From assembly GCA_018434685.1 (NCBI GenBank), contig JAHDOV010000030.1, forward strand, positions 1-63,565: a stretch of DNA of 63,565 nucleotides, written 5' to 3'. The notes beneath the pieces were generated by a model, which saw nothing but the letters and a program-made list of their open reading frames with translations, did no database searches and was not told where the DNA came from. Positions 43,811-51,816 of the stretch are shown one piece after another; the stretch's first letter is position 1, and every line of letters starts with the position of its first letter. The translations under genes and the position numbers were made by a program. This stretch comes from Deltaproteobacteria bacterium (GTDB lineage: Bacteria; Desulfobacterota; Desulfomonilia; UBA1062).

Positions 43811-45846
43811 AGTCGAGGATATACGAGGGATATGTCGAACATGTCCGGTATCAGCCCGTGTGGCACCGGCTGAACTATCCCCTCTACTTCTATTGTTTCG
43901 ACCTGGATGAGCTCGCAGCGCTCGACAAGACCAACGCGCTCTTCGGCTATAACCGCTTCCGGCCGGTAGCTCTGTATGACAGCGATTATCTCGATCAGCG
44001 AGCGGGCAGCATCAGGGAAAAGCTCACGGCACACCTCAGGGATGCCGGGTGCCTTGAACCGGTCTCTCGCATCTGCATGATCACCTCTGCCCGGTATTTC
44101 TCGCGCGTCTTCAACCCGGTGAGTTTCTACTACTGCTTTGCAGCAGATGAATCCGTGCTGTGCACCGTGGCCGAGGTGAACAACACCTATGGAGAACGGC
44201 ATATCTATGTGATGAAGAACGGGCAGGGGGAATATCCTCTGAAATTCACCACGGACAAGGCGTTTCATGTATCCCCGTTCAACGATATCAGCGGCTTTTA
44301 CGAGATGAGCTTCTCGCCCCTGGAACAAGAGATCGAGATACACGTGGACCTCTACCGCTCGGGCGAGAAGGTCTTCGGCGCAACACTGTGGGGGAGGGCA
44401 AGGGGGCTTACCCTGAAGAACCACGCCTTCATCCTCCTGAGGCACCCGTTCATTCCGCACCTGACCGTCCCGAGGATCTATCTCGAGGCGGCGAAACTCC
44501 ACTTCAGGGGAAGGCTTGCCATGTATGACAAGCCGGCACCCATCAGTGCCATGACCATACGGCGGATCCCTCCCACGTTTGTGCAGAGACAGGGCATGAA
44601 GGTTATCGAGGACCTGGTTTCACGGATAGAAAAGGGCAGTCTGCAGATTGTCCGGACCGACGGCGTGGTGAAGACCTTCGGCGAGGAGGCATCGCCCCGG
44701 GCGGCCTGTGTCATGGTGAACGACAACCGGTTCTATTCCCGGCTCTTGATCGGCGGCGAGGTCGGGTTCGGCGAGGCCTTTGTGGACGGGTTTTGGGACA
44801 GTGACGACCTGGTGAAGCTCTTCATGGTCATCATCGAGAACAGGGAGGCCATCTCCGAGGGCAACCCCTCAGCATCACTCGCAAAGAGGATAAAAGACCA
44901 CGTGGTGCATATCATGCGGCAGAACACCATATTCGGCAGCAGGAAGAACATCGCGGAGCACTATGACCTGAGCAATGACTTCTTCAAGACCTTTCTCGAT
45001 GCATCCATGTCGTATTCGTGCGCGCTCTTTCTCTCGGAAGAAGACACCCTGGAGCAGGCTCAGAAAAACAAGATGCAATCCATTATCGACAAGGCCGGCA
45101 TCGAGCCGGGCGACCGTGTCCTGGAGATCGGCTGCGGGTGGGGGAGTTTTGCCGTAGAGGCCGTGAAGCAGACCGGGTGTACCCTTACCGGCATCACCAT
45201 TTCGCAGCAGCAGTATGACTATGCCCGGCAGAAGGTGCACGAGGAGGGGCTGGATGACAGGATCACGATCCTCCTTCAGGACTACCGTCATGTGCAGGGG
45301 GTGTACGACAAGATCGTCTCCATCGAGATGCTCGAGGCCGTGGGACACGAGTACCTGGGCACCTTTTTCGCGTGCTGCGACAGGCTCCTGGCACCGGACG
45401 GGCTCGCCGTGATCCAGGTCATCACCATCCCCGACCAGCGCTATGGCGCCCATTTGCGAGAGAGCAACTGGATCCAGAAGCACATCTTCCCGGGCGGGCA
45501 TCTCCCCTCGCTGGCTGCCATAGTGCAGGCAATGGTTACCCACTCCAGGCTCATGGTAGAAGACGTGGAAAACATCGGAATCCACTATGCAAAGACCCTC
45601 AGGCACTGGCGCATGCGCCTTCTCGATGCTGCCCGCAAGATCTCGGCCATGGGGTTTGACCGGCGCTTCCAGCGCAAATGGCTTTATTATTTCTCCATAT
45701 GCGAGGCGCAGTTTGCCCTGAGGGTTATCTCGGACCTGCAGATCGTGTTCACCCGGGAGAGCAACAGGAGACTGCAGGCAGATGAAGTCGACAGATGGGA
45801 ACGGGGAGGCGGCATGCCCGTTCCCGGAAAAGGAGGCCGGTCATGA
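43807..45846 (+). CDS. DUF1365-cyclopropane fatty acid synthase fusion
   Basis: 679 residues. The first 270 are a DUF1365 domain (IYEGYVEHVRYQPVWHRLNYPL; FNPVSFYYCF). From about 285 is cyclopropane-fatty-acid/mycolic-type synthase, with SAM motif E440-IGCGWGSFA, GITISQQQYDYA, and the later LRESNWIQKHIFPGG and ENIGIHYAKTLRHW. The reaction adds a methylene from SAM across a lipid double bond. The two are normally separate neighbouring genes; here one polypeptide. Both overlaps (4 bases on each side) fix the operon order. Confidence 0.9.
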   Translation: MKSRIYEGYVEHVRYQPVWHRLNYPLYFYCFDLDELAALDKTNALFGYNRFRPVALYDSDYLDQRAGSIREKLTAHLRDAGCLEPVSRICMITSARYFSRVFNPVSFYYCFAADESVLCTVAEVNNTYGERHIYVMKNGQGEYPLKFTTDKAFHVSPFNDISGFYEMSFSPLEQEIEIHVDLYRSGEKVFGATLWGRARGLTLKNHAFILLRHPFIPHLTVPRIYLEAAKLHFRGRLAMYDKPAPISAMTIRRIPPTFVQRQGMKVIEDLVSRIEKGSLQIVRTDGVVKTFGEEASPRAACVMVNDNRFYSRLLIGGEVGFGEAFVDGFWDSDDLVKLFMVIIENREAISEGNPSASLAKRIKDHVVHIMRQNTIFGSRKNIAEHYDLSNDFFKTFLDASMSYSCALFLSEEDTLEQAQKNKMQSIIDKAGIEPGDRVLEIGCGWGSFAVEAVKQTGCTLTGITISQQQYDYARQKVHEEGLDDRITILLQDYRHVQGVYDKIVSIEMLEAVGHEYLGTFFACCDRLLAPDGLAVIQVITIPDQRYGAHLRESNWIQKHIFPGGHLPSLAAIVQAMVTHSRLMVEDVENIGIHYAKTLRHWRMRLLDAARKISAMGFDRRFQRKWLYYFSICEAQFALRVISDLQIVFTRESNRRLQADEVDRWERGGGMPVPGKGGRS

Positions 45847-46430
45847 CGGCTGGAATGAATGCGGCAATCGTTGCCGGTCTGGCAGCAGCGCTCGTTTGCG
45901 GCTGTGCCACCGGGGAGAAACAGGAGGCATACGATATGAAAGAGTATTACCAGGCTCTTGAAAGGACCGCACCGGGAAACATGGAGCTGGTCGAACCTGG
46001 CTCCGCTGTCGAAGCAGAGGCCATCGAGCGGTTCAAGGAATTCTATGCCGTCTTTTCCGAAGAGCGGATCAGGGCCTCGGTGCGCGATGTCTATGCCGAC
46101 GATGCGTATTTCCGTGACGGGTTCAGGCAGGTGCGGGGCAGCGGCAATATCGAGGCATATTTTGTCGACACCACCGAGGCCATCCATGAGTGTATCTTCG
46201 ACATCCAGGATGTGGCCTGTCACGACGGGAACTGCTACTTCCGGTGGATCATGAAGCTCACCCTCAAGCGTGACCTGGAGCGTCCCCTGGAGGCGGCCGG
46301 CATGTCGCATGTCCGGTTTGACAGCGCCGGCAAGGTGATTTTTCACCAGGATTACTGGGAGACCGCAGCCCTGTACGAGCGGTTGCCCGTGATCGGGTCG
46401 CTTATCCGCTGGGTGAAGAAACGGATCTGA
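45843..46430 (+). CDS. NTF2/SnoaL-like lipoprotein of the CFA operon
   Basis: 195 residues. A signal peptide ends in a lipobox (ALVCGC), so it should be lipid-anchored. The rest has the cone-like alpha-beta pattern of NTF2/SnoaL domains (IERFKEFYAVFS; YADDAYFRDGFRQVRGSGNIEAYF). It is the usual third partner in these operons. It overlaps the fusion gene by 4 bases. Confidence 0.8.
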   Translation: MTAGMNAAIVAGLAAALVCGCATGEKQEAYDMKEYYQALERTAPGNMELVEPGSAVEAEAIERFKEFYAVFSEERIRASVRDVYADDAYFRDGFRQVRGSGNIEAYFVDTTEAIHECIFDIQDVACHDGNCYFRWIMKLTLKRDLERPLEAAGMSHVRFDSAGKVIFHQDYWETAALYERLPVIGSLIRWVKKRI

Positions 46431-46562
46431 ACAGGGATGAACCAGGCGGCCATACGGCACAGAGCCAGGGAAAAGGGATAAACCGGGAACAACCCGCCGG
46501 AGGGTCCCGGTGCCCCCGGGGGTCAGAAACGCCAGACTCCATAACGAAAAGGAGGAGTCATC

Positions 46563-46721
46563 ATGAAAGAGATGGTATGCGGAATATGCGGAGAGATCAT
46601 CACCAATACCAATGAAAACTGCCCCTACTGCGGTGCGGAGCCCAACCACTTCGTGGAGGCAGGCACGGTTGACCGAGAGCTGCTCCGAAAGATTTACGAT
46701 GAAGGAGGCTCCACGTACTGA
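46563..46721 (+). CDS. Rubredoxin-like 52-residue zinc/iron protein
   Basis: 52 residues starting MKEMVCGICGEII, with a second pair CPYCGAEPNHF. The two C-x2-C pairs and final F match the rubredoxin-like tail of rubrerythrins as a stand-alone protein. AAAAGGAGGAG is 6 bases before the ATG. It would be an electron carrier or a small zinc ribbon; the spacing between pairs (about 12 residues) favours the rubrerythrin-type site. Confidence 0.7.
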   Translation: MKEMVCGICGEIITNTNENCPYCGAEPNHFVEAGTVDRELLRKIYDEGGSTY

Positions 46722-46749
46722 GCGTGGCTGATTCAGTGCCGGGAGATGG

Positions 46750-46922
46750 GGTTGCCGCTGAACCGGCTCCTATAGCGTGGTGTAGCTAATGACACTGTAG
46801 GAGCGGCTTTCAGCCGCGACCTTGGCACGGCCGTTGTTTGGGAGGAGAATTAGGTCGCCGCTGAACCGGCTCCTACAGAGGGGTGTAGCTGAGAACACTG
46901 TAGGAGCGGCTTCAGCCGCGAC
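46750..46922. repeat. REP array
   Basis: Two paired units, the first with variants (GTTGCCGCTG, TATAG), joined by the TTTGGGAGGAGAAT linker. Confidence 0.9.
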
Positions 46923-46927
46923 CTCTC

Positions 46928-46999
46928 TGTGGTTGTTGCCTCCACTGGTGGAATGTCAAGCAGCTCTCCGCCGCGGCGGATCGCAGCATGACCTACAAC
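46928..46999. repeat. Second hairpin repeat, copy 1
   Basis: Nearly identical to 48325-48396. Centre is the palindrome TCCGCCGCGGCGGA (46967-46980), and both end in GACCTACAACT. It sits between REP arrays in each case. Confidence 0.75.
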
Positions 47000-47009
47000 T
47001 ACAACTGCA

Positions 47010-47121
47010 GCCACGACCGGTCAATGACCGTAGTTTGGGGGGAGAATGGGGTCGCCGCTGAACCGGCTCCTACAGAGGGTTTGTAGCTGATAACACTGTA
47101 GGAGCGGCTTCAGCCGCGACC
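47010..47121. repeat. REP array at the 3' end of ldh
   Basis: A decayed half unit, the linker TTTGGGGGGAGAATG, a full pair from 47051 to 47121. Its right end gives the last codons and stop of ldh. Confidence 0.9.
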
Positions 47122-48057
47122 GTGCAGTCCCTCCAGGCCCTGCCTGATGGACTGTGCCGAGGCGATGAGCGCCTGCTTCTCTTCGTCGGACAGCGGGATT
47201 GTCAGCGTGGATATGATGCCGCTGCCTCCCAGGATGTGGGGGAGCGACAGGGTTATGTCTGCGATCCCCTCCACCTGTTCCTTCGGGGTGCACACGGTGA
47301 GGATGGACCGCTGATCGTGGATGATCACGTCCACGATGCGTGCCAGGGCGCTGCCGATGCCGTAATACGTGGCACCCTTGCCGGCGATGATGTGAAAGGC
47401 GGCATTGCGCACCTTTTCGTCGATGTCCGCCCGTGCCTCTTCGTTGAGCGAACAGTCCTGCTGGTGGCAGAACTCGTCGAGCGACATGCCCCCGACCCTC
47501 ACCGCCGACCAGGCCAGCACCTCGGTGTCGCCGTGTTCGCCGATGACATAGCCGTGGATGTGCTGGGAGTCCACGCCGAGGTGGTTGGCGAGCAGGGTCC
47601 TGAACCGTGCCGTGTCCAGCGTGGTTCCCGAGCCGATTATTCGGGTGGATGCCACTCCCCTGTTGCGGGCATACTGTGCCGCGATATGGGTCATGATATC
47701 CACCGGGTTGGTGGCAACCACGATGACGGCATCCGGGGCATGTTCGAGGATCTGGGGGATGATCGTCTCGAAGACCGCTGCATTGCGGCCCAAGAGCTCT
47801 ATCCTGGGCTCTCCCGGTTTCTGGCTGACCCCTGCCGACATGATTACCACATGGCTGCCCGACAGATCGGAGAACTCTCCGGGCACTACCCGGAGCGGAT
47901 GCGCAAAGGGCACGGCATGAAAGATGTCGTTTGCCTGCGCCTCGGAGCGTTTCCGGTCTGCATCCACCAGGACAACCTCGCGGCCGGTACCGCGCATGAC
48001 CAGGGAATATGCGCAGGTGGCGCCCACGAGCCCGGCCCCGACAATACCGATTTTCAT
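47110..48057 (-). CDS. ldh: L-lactate dehydrogenase
   Basis: 315 residues. The N-terminal GAGLVGATCAYSL binds NAD. SQKPGEPR carries the glutamine at the position that distinguishes lactate from malate dehydrogenases, and the active-site GEHGDTEV follows. It interconverts pyruvate and L-lactate with NADH. The last residues (GRG) and TGA come from the REP unit, so the natural C-terminus may once have been different. No strong terminator precedes the REP array. Confidence 0.88.
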   Translation of the reverse strand: MKIGIVGAGLVGATCAYSLVMRGTGREVVLVDADRKRSEAQANDIFHAVPFAHPLRVVPGEFSDLSGSHVVIMSAGVSQKPGEPRIELLGRNAAVFETIIPQILEHAPDAVIVVATNPVDIMTHIAAQYARNRGVASTRIIGSGTTLDTARFRTLLANHLGVDSQHIHGYVIGEHGDTEVLAWSAVRVGGMSLDEFCHQQDCSLNEEARADIDEKVRNAAFHIIAGKGATYYGIGSALARIVDVIIHDQRSILTVCTPKEQVEGIADITLSLPHILGGSGIISTLTIPLSDEEKQALIASAQSIRQGLEGLHGRG

Positions 48058-48126
48058 GGTTCGACCTTCCTTTCCGACAAACGTCGACGATCTTCGAAGG
48101 GATATCCATATGTAGTAATGGCAGGG

Positions 48127-48315
48127 AGGTCGAAAGCAAGGCCGGCCAGGACTGAACAGGCTCCTGAAGGGGCTGTGGCTGGTAACGCTGTAGGAGCGGG
48201 TTTAAGCCGCGACCGTGGCAGGGCCGGTGTTTTGGGGAGATGGAGTCGCCGCTGAGACGGCTCCTACAGAGGGTGTATAGCTGATAACGCTGTAGGAGCG
48301 GGTTTAAGCCGCGAC
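48127..48315. repeat. REP array, partly degenerate
   Basis: A decayed first half, then TAGGAGCGGGTTTAAGCCGC forms, with GTCGCCGCTGAGACGGCTCC in the middle. The variant GGGTTTAAGCC differs from the main family. Confidence 0.8.
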
Positions 48316-48324
48316 TTTTCGAAT

Positions 48325-48396
48325 TGTGGTGTTTGCCTCCGCTGGTGGAATGTCAAGCAGCTCTCCGCCGCGGCGGATCGCAGCATGACCTACAAC
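48325..48396. repeat. Second hairpin repeat, copy 2
   Basis: See 46928-46999. Part of the 590-base gene-free stretch 48058-48647. Confidence 0.75.
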
Positions 48397-48451
48397 TCCT
48401 GCAGAGAGGTGTGTAGCTGGTAACACTGTAGGAGCGGCTTCAGCCGCGACC
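48397..48451. repeat. REP unit
   Basis: A decayed half followed by CTGTAGGAGCGGCTTCAGCC-GCGACC (ending 48451). Confidence 0.85.
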
Positions 48452-48647
48452 GGAGCACAGACATTGATGTGGCGCAGGTGCCGGTCGCTCCTGCAGGTCA
48501 CAGCACACCCCTGACGCACAATCCGGATGTATGCCTCATCCCTTTAAGCGGTCATGAGGAATAGACGGGATGGATGCACCGGCAGAGATCAGGCTGTTTT
48601 CCCCGGTGCATCGACTGTTCTTTTTGCAGCGGGTTAACCGCTCGGGG

Positions 48648-49322
48648 CTACTGCTGCGTCAGCGGCACGAGGGTGAGTTCGACTCGGCGGTTGAGTTCTC
48701 TTCCCTGCGGGCTGTTGTTGTCTGCAATGGGGCGGAGTTCGCCGTATCCTTTTGTCATCACCCGCATGCCGGGGATGCCCTGGGCGATGAAGTACTGGCC
48801 GACACTGCCGGCGCGCCGCTCGGACAGGCTCTGGTTATACTGGTCGCTGCCGGTGGAGTCGGTGTGGCCCGCAACATCGATGATTGTCTTGTCGAATTCC
48901 TTCACCACGAGCACTACCGAGTTGAGGACATCGTAGAACGAGGCCCGGATATCGGAGGAATCGGTGTTGAAGGTGACATTGCCCGGCATGTTGAGGATAA
49001 TGTTGTCGCCTGAGCGGGTAACGCTGACGCCGGTATTCTGGAGGCGGGCCCGCAGCTGCTGCTCCTGGCGGTCCATATAATAGCCCACGCCGCCGCCTGC
49101 CAGTGCGCCGACACCGGCCCCGATGAGTGCGCGCTGCCGCCGCTCGCGGCTGTCATCGCCGCTGATCATCCCTGCCGCGGCCCCGACAACGGCGCCGATG
49201 GAGGCCCCGGCCGCTGCCTTGCTCATCTTCTGCTCCCCGGTGTAGGGGTCGGTGGCGCAGCCGCCGAGAAAGACGATAAGGAGAACTGCCGCAATCAAAC
49301 GTACATCGAAACCTTTGAACAT
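48648..49322 (-). CDS. OmpA-family lipoprotein with glycine zipper
   Basis: 224 residues. Lipobox LGGCA after a short signal; a glycine-zipper segment (AAAGASIGAVVGAAAG; GAGVGALAGGGVG) at about 35-80; then an OmpA C-terminal domain (GHTDSTGSDQYNQSLSERRA, GYGELRPIADN) that binds peptidoglycan. This matches YiaD/Pal-like outer-membrane lipoproteins. ATG 49322 has AGGAGG 7 bases upstream. Confidence 0.88.
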   Translation of the reverse strand: MFKGFDVRLIAAVLLIVFLGGCATDPYTGEQKMSKAAAGASIGAVVGAAAGMISGDDSRERRQRALIGAGVGALAGGGVGYYMDRQEQQLRARLQNTGVSVTRSGDNIILNMPGNVTFNTDSSDIRASFYDVLNSVVLVVKEFDKTIIDVAGHTDSTGSDQYNQSLSERRAGSVGQYFIAQGIPGMRVMTKGYGELRPIADNNSPQGRELNRRVELTLVPLTQQ

Positions 49323-49479
49323 AGTGTTTCCTCCTGGTGCGTATCGATCATATGCAACATCGGTACGCCTATAAGCTAGCGTGCAGAATTGACGATGTAA
49401 AGCGAAAACAGGCATGCCCTCCGGAGTCATGGCCCCTGATCTCCCCCGATGCCGGTGAGCGCAGTATACCTGAAAACCC

Positions 49480-49607
49480 CTGTAGGAGCGGCTTCAGCCG
49501 CGACCGGGGCAGGGCCGTTGTTTTGGGAAGGATATGGTCGCCGCTGAACCGGCTCCTACAGAGGGTCTGTGGCTGATAACCATGTAGGAGCGGCTTAAGC
49601 CGCGACC
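49480..49607. repeat. REP array between OmpA-like and flavoprotein genes
   Basis: Half, linker, GTCGCCGCTGAACCGGCTCC, loop, and TAGGAGCGGCTTAAGCCGCG. Lies 42 bases beyond the end of the flavoprotein gene, which converges on it. Confidence 0.85.
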
Positions 49608-49648
49608 GGGCACGGCCGGTGTTTGCTGACGAGATCATCTCGCTGCTC

Positions 49649-50206
49649 TTATTGCGCCAGGTTTCTCCCGAGCGACCGGGCTGCATCCATGAGCGCCTTG
49701 TTGTCCTTCACCTCGCCCGGTTCGTGGAGACCCGGTGCAACGAAGACATCCTGGACGGGATTAAACCCGAGGAACTGCATCAACGTCTCCACCGATTTGA
49801 AGTACGGGGCGAATATGGCTGCATCGGGCTGGCCCTGGGTGAAGATGAGACCGAGCTTCTTACCCTTGAGGAGGCGGCTCTTCAGACCCGGTTCCAGGTA
49901 GGCGAACAGGCGGTCGACCACCAGCTTCATCTGAGCGGTCATGCCCCACATATAGACCGGGGAGGCAAAGACCACGGCATCGGCGCCGGTAATTTCATCA
50001 TAGAGCGGCTTCATGTCATCGTTCTGTACGCAGGCCCCGGTTTTCTTGCAGGCAAAACAGCTCTGGCACCCCTTCATCTTAAGGTCGTTCGCATAGATGA
50101 TCCTGGTTTCGGCACCCAGCTCGAAGGCTGCGTTCAGCACCTCCTGCAGCAGGATGTCTGTATTGCTGTTCTTCCGGGGGCTCCCCATAAATCCGATTAT
50201 CTTCAT
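49649..50206 (-). CDS. Iron-sulfur flavoprotein (NADPH-dependent FMN reductase family)
   Basis: 185 residues. GSPRKNSNTD binds FMN phosphate, and a compact cysteine motif C-x2-C-x2-C-x5-C (CQSCFACKKTGAC) matches the Methanosarcina-type iron-sulfur flavoproteins with a [4Fe-4S] cluster. FASPVYMWGMTAQMK is the family's flavin region. These proteins pass electrons from ferredoxin or handle oxygen/peroxide in anaerobes. AGGAGG lies 7 bases before the ATG. Confidence 0.88.
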   Translation of the reverse strand: MKIIGFMGSPRKNSNTDILLQEVLNAAFELGAETRIIYANDLKMKGCQSCFACKKTGACVQNDDMKPLYDEITGADAVVFASPVYMWGMTAQMKLVVDRLFAYLEPGLKSRLLKGKKLGLIFTQGQPDAAIFAPYFKSVETLMQFLGFNPVQDVFVAPGLHEPGEVKDNKALMDAARSLGRNLAQ

Positions 50207-50715
50207 GATGCATCCTCCTGTTGGTTTGATCGTGTCCGGGCCAGCATCCGACGCCGGCAGGCGAGACAGCGTGCGTTCTCGACCCTGGTCTAGAACACAT
50301 CCTGAACCCGGGCAAGTGTTTTTTCCACTGCAGGGAGAGAGCAGGTGGGAAAACCGCTTTGTGGTTATCTGGCACAGGCCATTCAATGGAGAGGCTCGTG
50401 TTTCGCGGGTTTATCAGGGATTAGTCTCCGAACTGACCTTTTATCTGTTGTGCAGATATGTTTTCTTGATATAACTATTTCAATTTACATATATTCTGAT
50501 ATGATATATTATAATATATGCAATAAACCCTGTTAGGTAAGGGATCTTGAATACATTGGTATTTACTATGCTTATAACCAATATGCGCACAATTTTTAGG
50601 TATAGTACTCATTATGTCCAATAAATATTCAACACCTTTTAGAAACGTATTCTCTCAAAGACATTGATGAAAGTGGGAATAGCTTGTATAAGCATATTAT
50701 TAACATGGGTCAGCA
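50207..50715. other. AT-rich left border of the defence island
   Basis: About 500 bases without a convincing gene. Up to about 50350 the composition matches the GC-rich host. From 50450 it becomes strongly AT-rich, with candidates such as TTGATA at 50466 followed by TATATT-like words. The island promoter is probably here. No recognisable att site or integrase is visible, and no small controller gene. Confidence 0.5.
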
Positions 50716-51816
50716 ATGACAAAAAACTACAAACATAAAAACATAGTTGCATTTGACTTCTTCTGTGGTTGCGGTGGGACAAGCAGAGGGTTTCAGAAGG
50801 CAGGAATAGATATCGTTTTTGCATTGGATATTGATCTGGATGCTAAGAGCACCTTTACCCAAAACTTCCCCGCGGCCATTTTTTGCGACAAGAGCATCAC
50901 AAAACTCACAGCTTCAGACCTGCAACCGACGATAGATAAATACAAGAATAGTTATAAACTATTCTGCGGATGTGCCCCCTGCCAGCCATTTACCAAACAA
51001 AATACGGAAAGCCTTAAAAATGACCCGCGCAAAAGTTTGTTGTCCTATTTTGGTAGTATTATAGAAGAGTTTAAACCGGACTTCGTTTTTGTTGAAAATG
51101 TTCCGGGTTTACAGAAAGTCCCCAAACACAAAAGGGGACCATTCCCGGCGTTTAAAGAATTGCTAAAAAAAATGGGCTATCACATCAGCTATGGGGTTGT
51201 TGCTGCCCAGGATTATGGGGCACCACAACTGCGTCGACGTTTTGTGTTGTTGGCAAGCATGCATGGAGAGATAAGCATTCCGGCTCCGACCCACGGCAAA
51301 GATCGCGACAAGCCTTACAAATCTGTCCGAAAAGCAATTGAAGACCTCCCGGCAATTGCCGCGGGAGAAATATACAAGGATCCCAGTATACCAAACCACC
51401 GTGCCGCTAAATTATCCGAACTAAACATGAGGCGGATTAAGGCATCGGATCATGACGGAGGTGGACGCAACAATTGGCCAAAAATACTCTGGCCCGAGTG
51501 TTACACCCGGAAAAATGAAAACGGAGAAACGCATTTGGGGCATACTGACTGTTATGGTCGGCTATGGTGGGATAAACCTGCAACTGGGCTGACAACTCGT
51601 TGTATCAGCTATTCCAACGGAAGGTTCGGACACCCTGAGCAAGACAGAGCCATAAGTGTTAGAGAAGCAGCGCGCCTTCAGGGATTTGATGACGATTTTG
51701 AGTTCAAAGGAAGTCTTAATTCCATGGCAAAGCAAATTGGGAACGCAGTTCCGGTTGACTTGGCCTATGCAATGGGAACTCAATTCATGAAACACATTGA
51801 GGCAATCAATGGCTAA
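50716..51816 (+). CDS. dcm: DNA cytosine-5 methyltransferase
   Basis: 366 residues with the standard motifs: I DFFCGCGGTSRGF, IV with catalytic C89 in APCQPF, VI VENVPG, VIII QLRRRFVLLAS, and IX-X RLQGFDDDF ... QIGNAVP. It methylates cytosine at C5 in a sequence-specific way; the target site is unknown from this sequence. Base and codon use are AT-rich unlike the flanks, a sign of transfer. It overlaps the next gene by 8 bases. The presence of Vsr three genes on fits repair of T:G mismatches produced by deamination of its product. Confidence 0.93.
   Translation: MTKNYKHKNIVAFDFFCGCGGTSRGFQKAGIDIVFALDIDLDAKSTFTQNFPAAIFCDKSITKLTASDLQPTIDKYKNSYKLFCGCAPCQPFTKQNTESLKNDPRKSLLSYFGSIIEEFKPDFVFVENVPGLQKVPKHKRGPFPAFKELLKKMGYHISYGVVAAQDYGAPQLRRRFVLLASMHGEISIPAPTHGKDRDKPYKSVRKAIEDLPAIAAGEIYKDPSIPNHRAAKLSELNMRRIKASDHDGGGRNNWPKILWPECYTRKNENGETHLGHTDCYGRLWWDKPATGLTTRCISYSNGRFGHPEQDRAISVREAARLQGFDDDFEFKGSLNSMAKQIGNAVPVDLAYAMGTQFMKHIEAING

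Noticed and set aside
50207-50715. Controller (C) protein gene for the restriction system
   Set aside because: No frame with a helix-turn-helix was found in the AT-rich leader.
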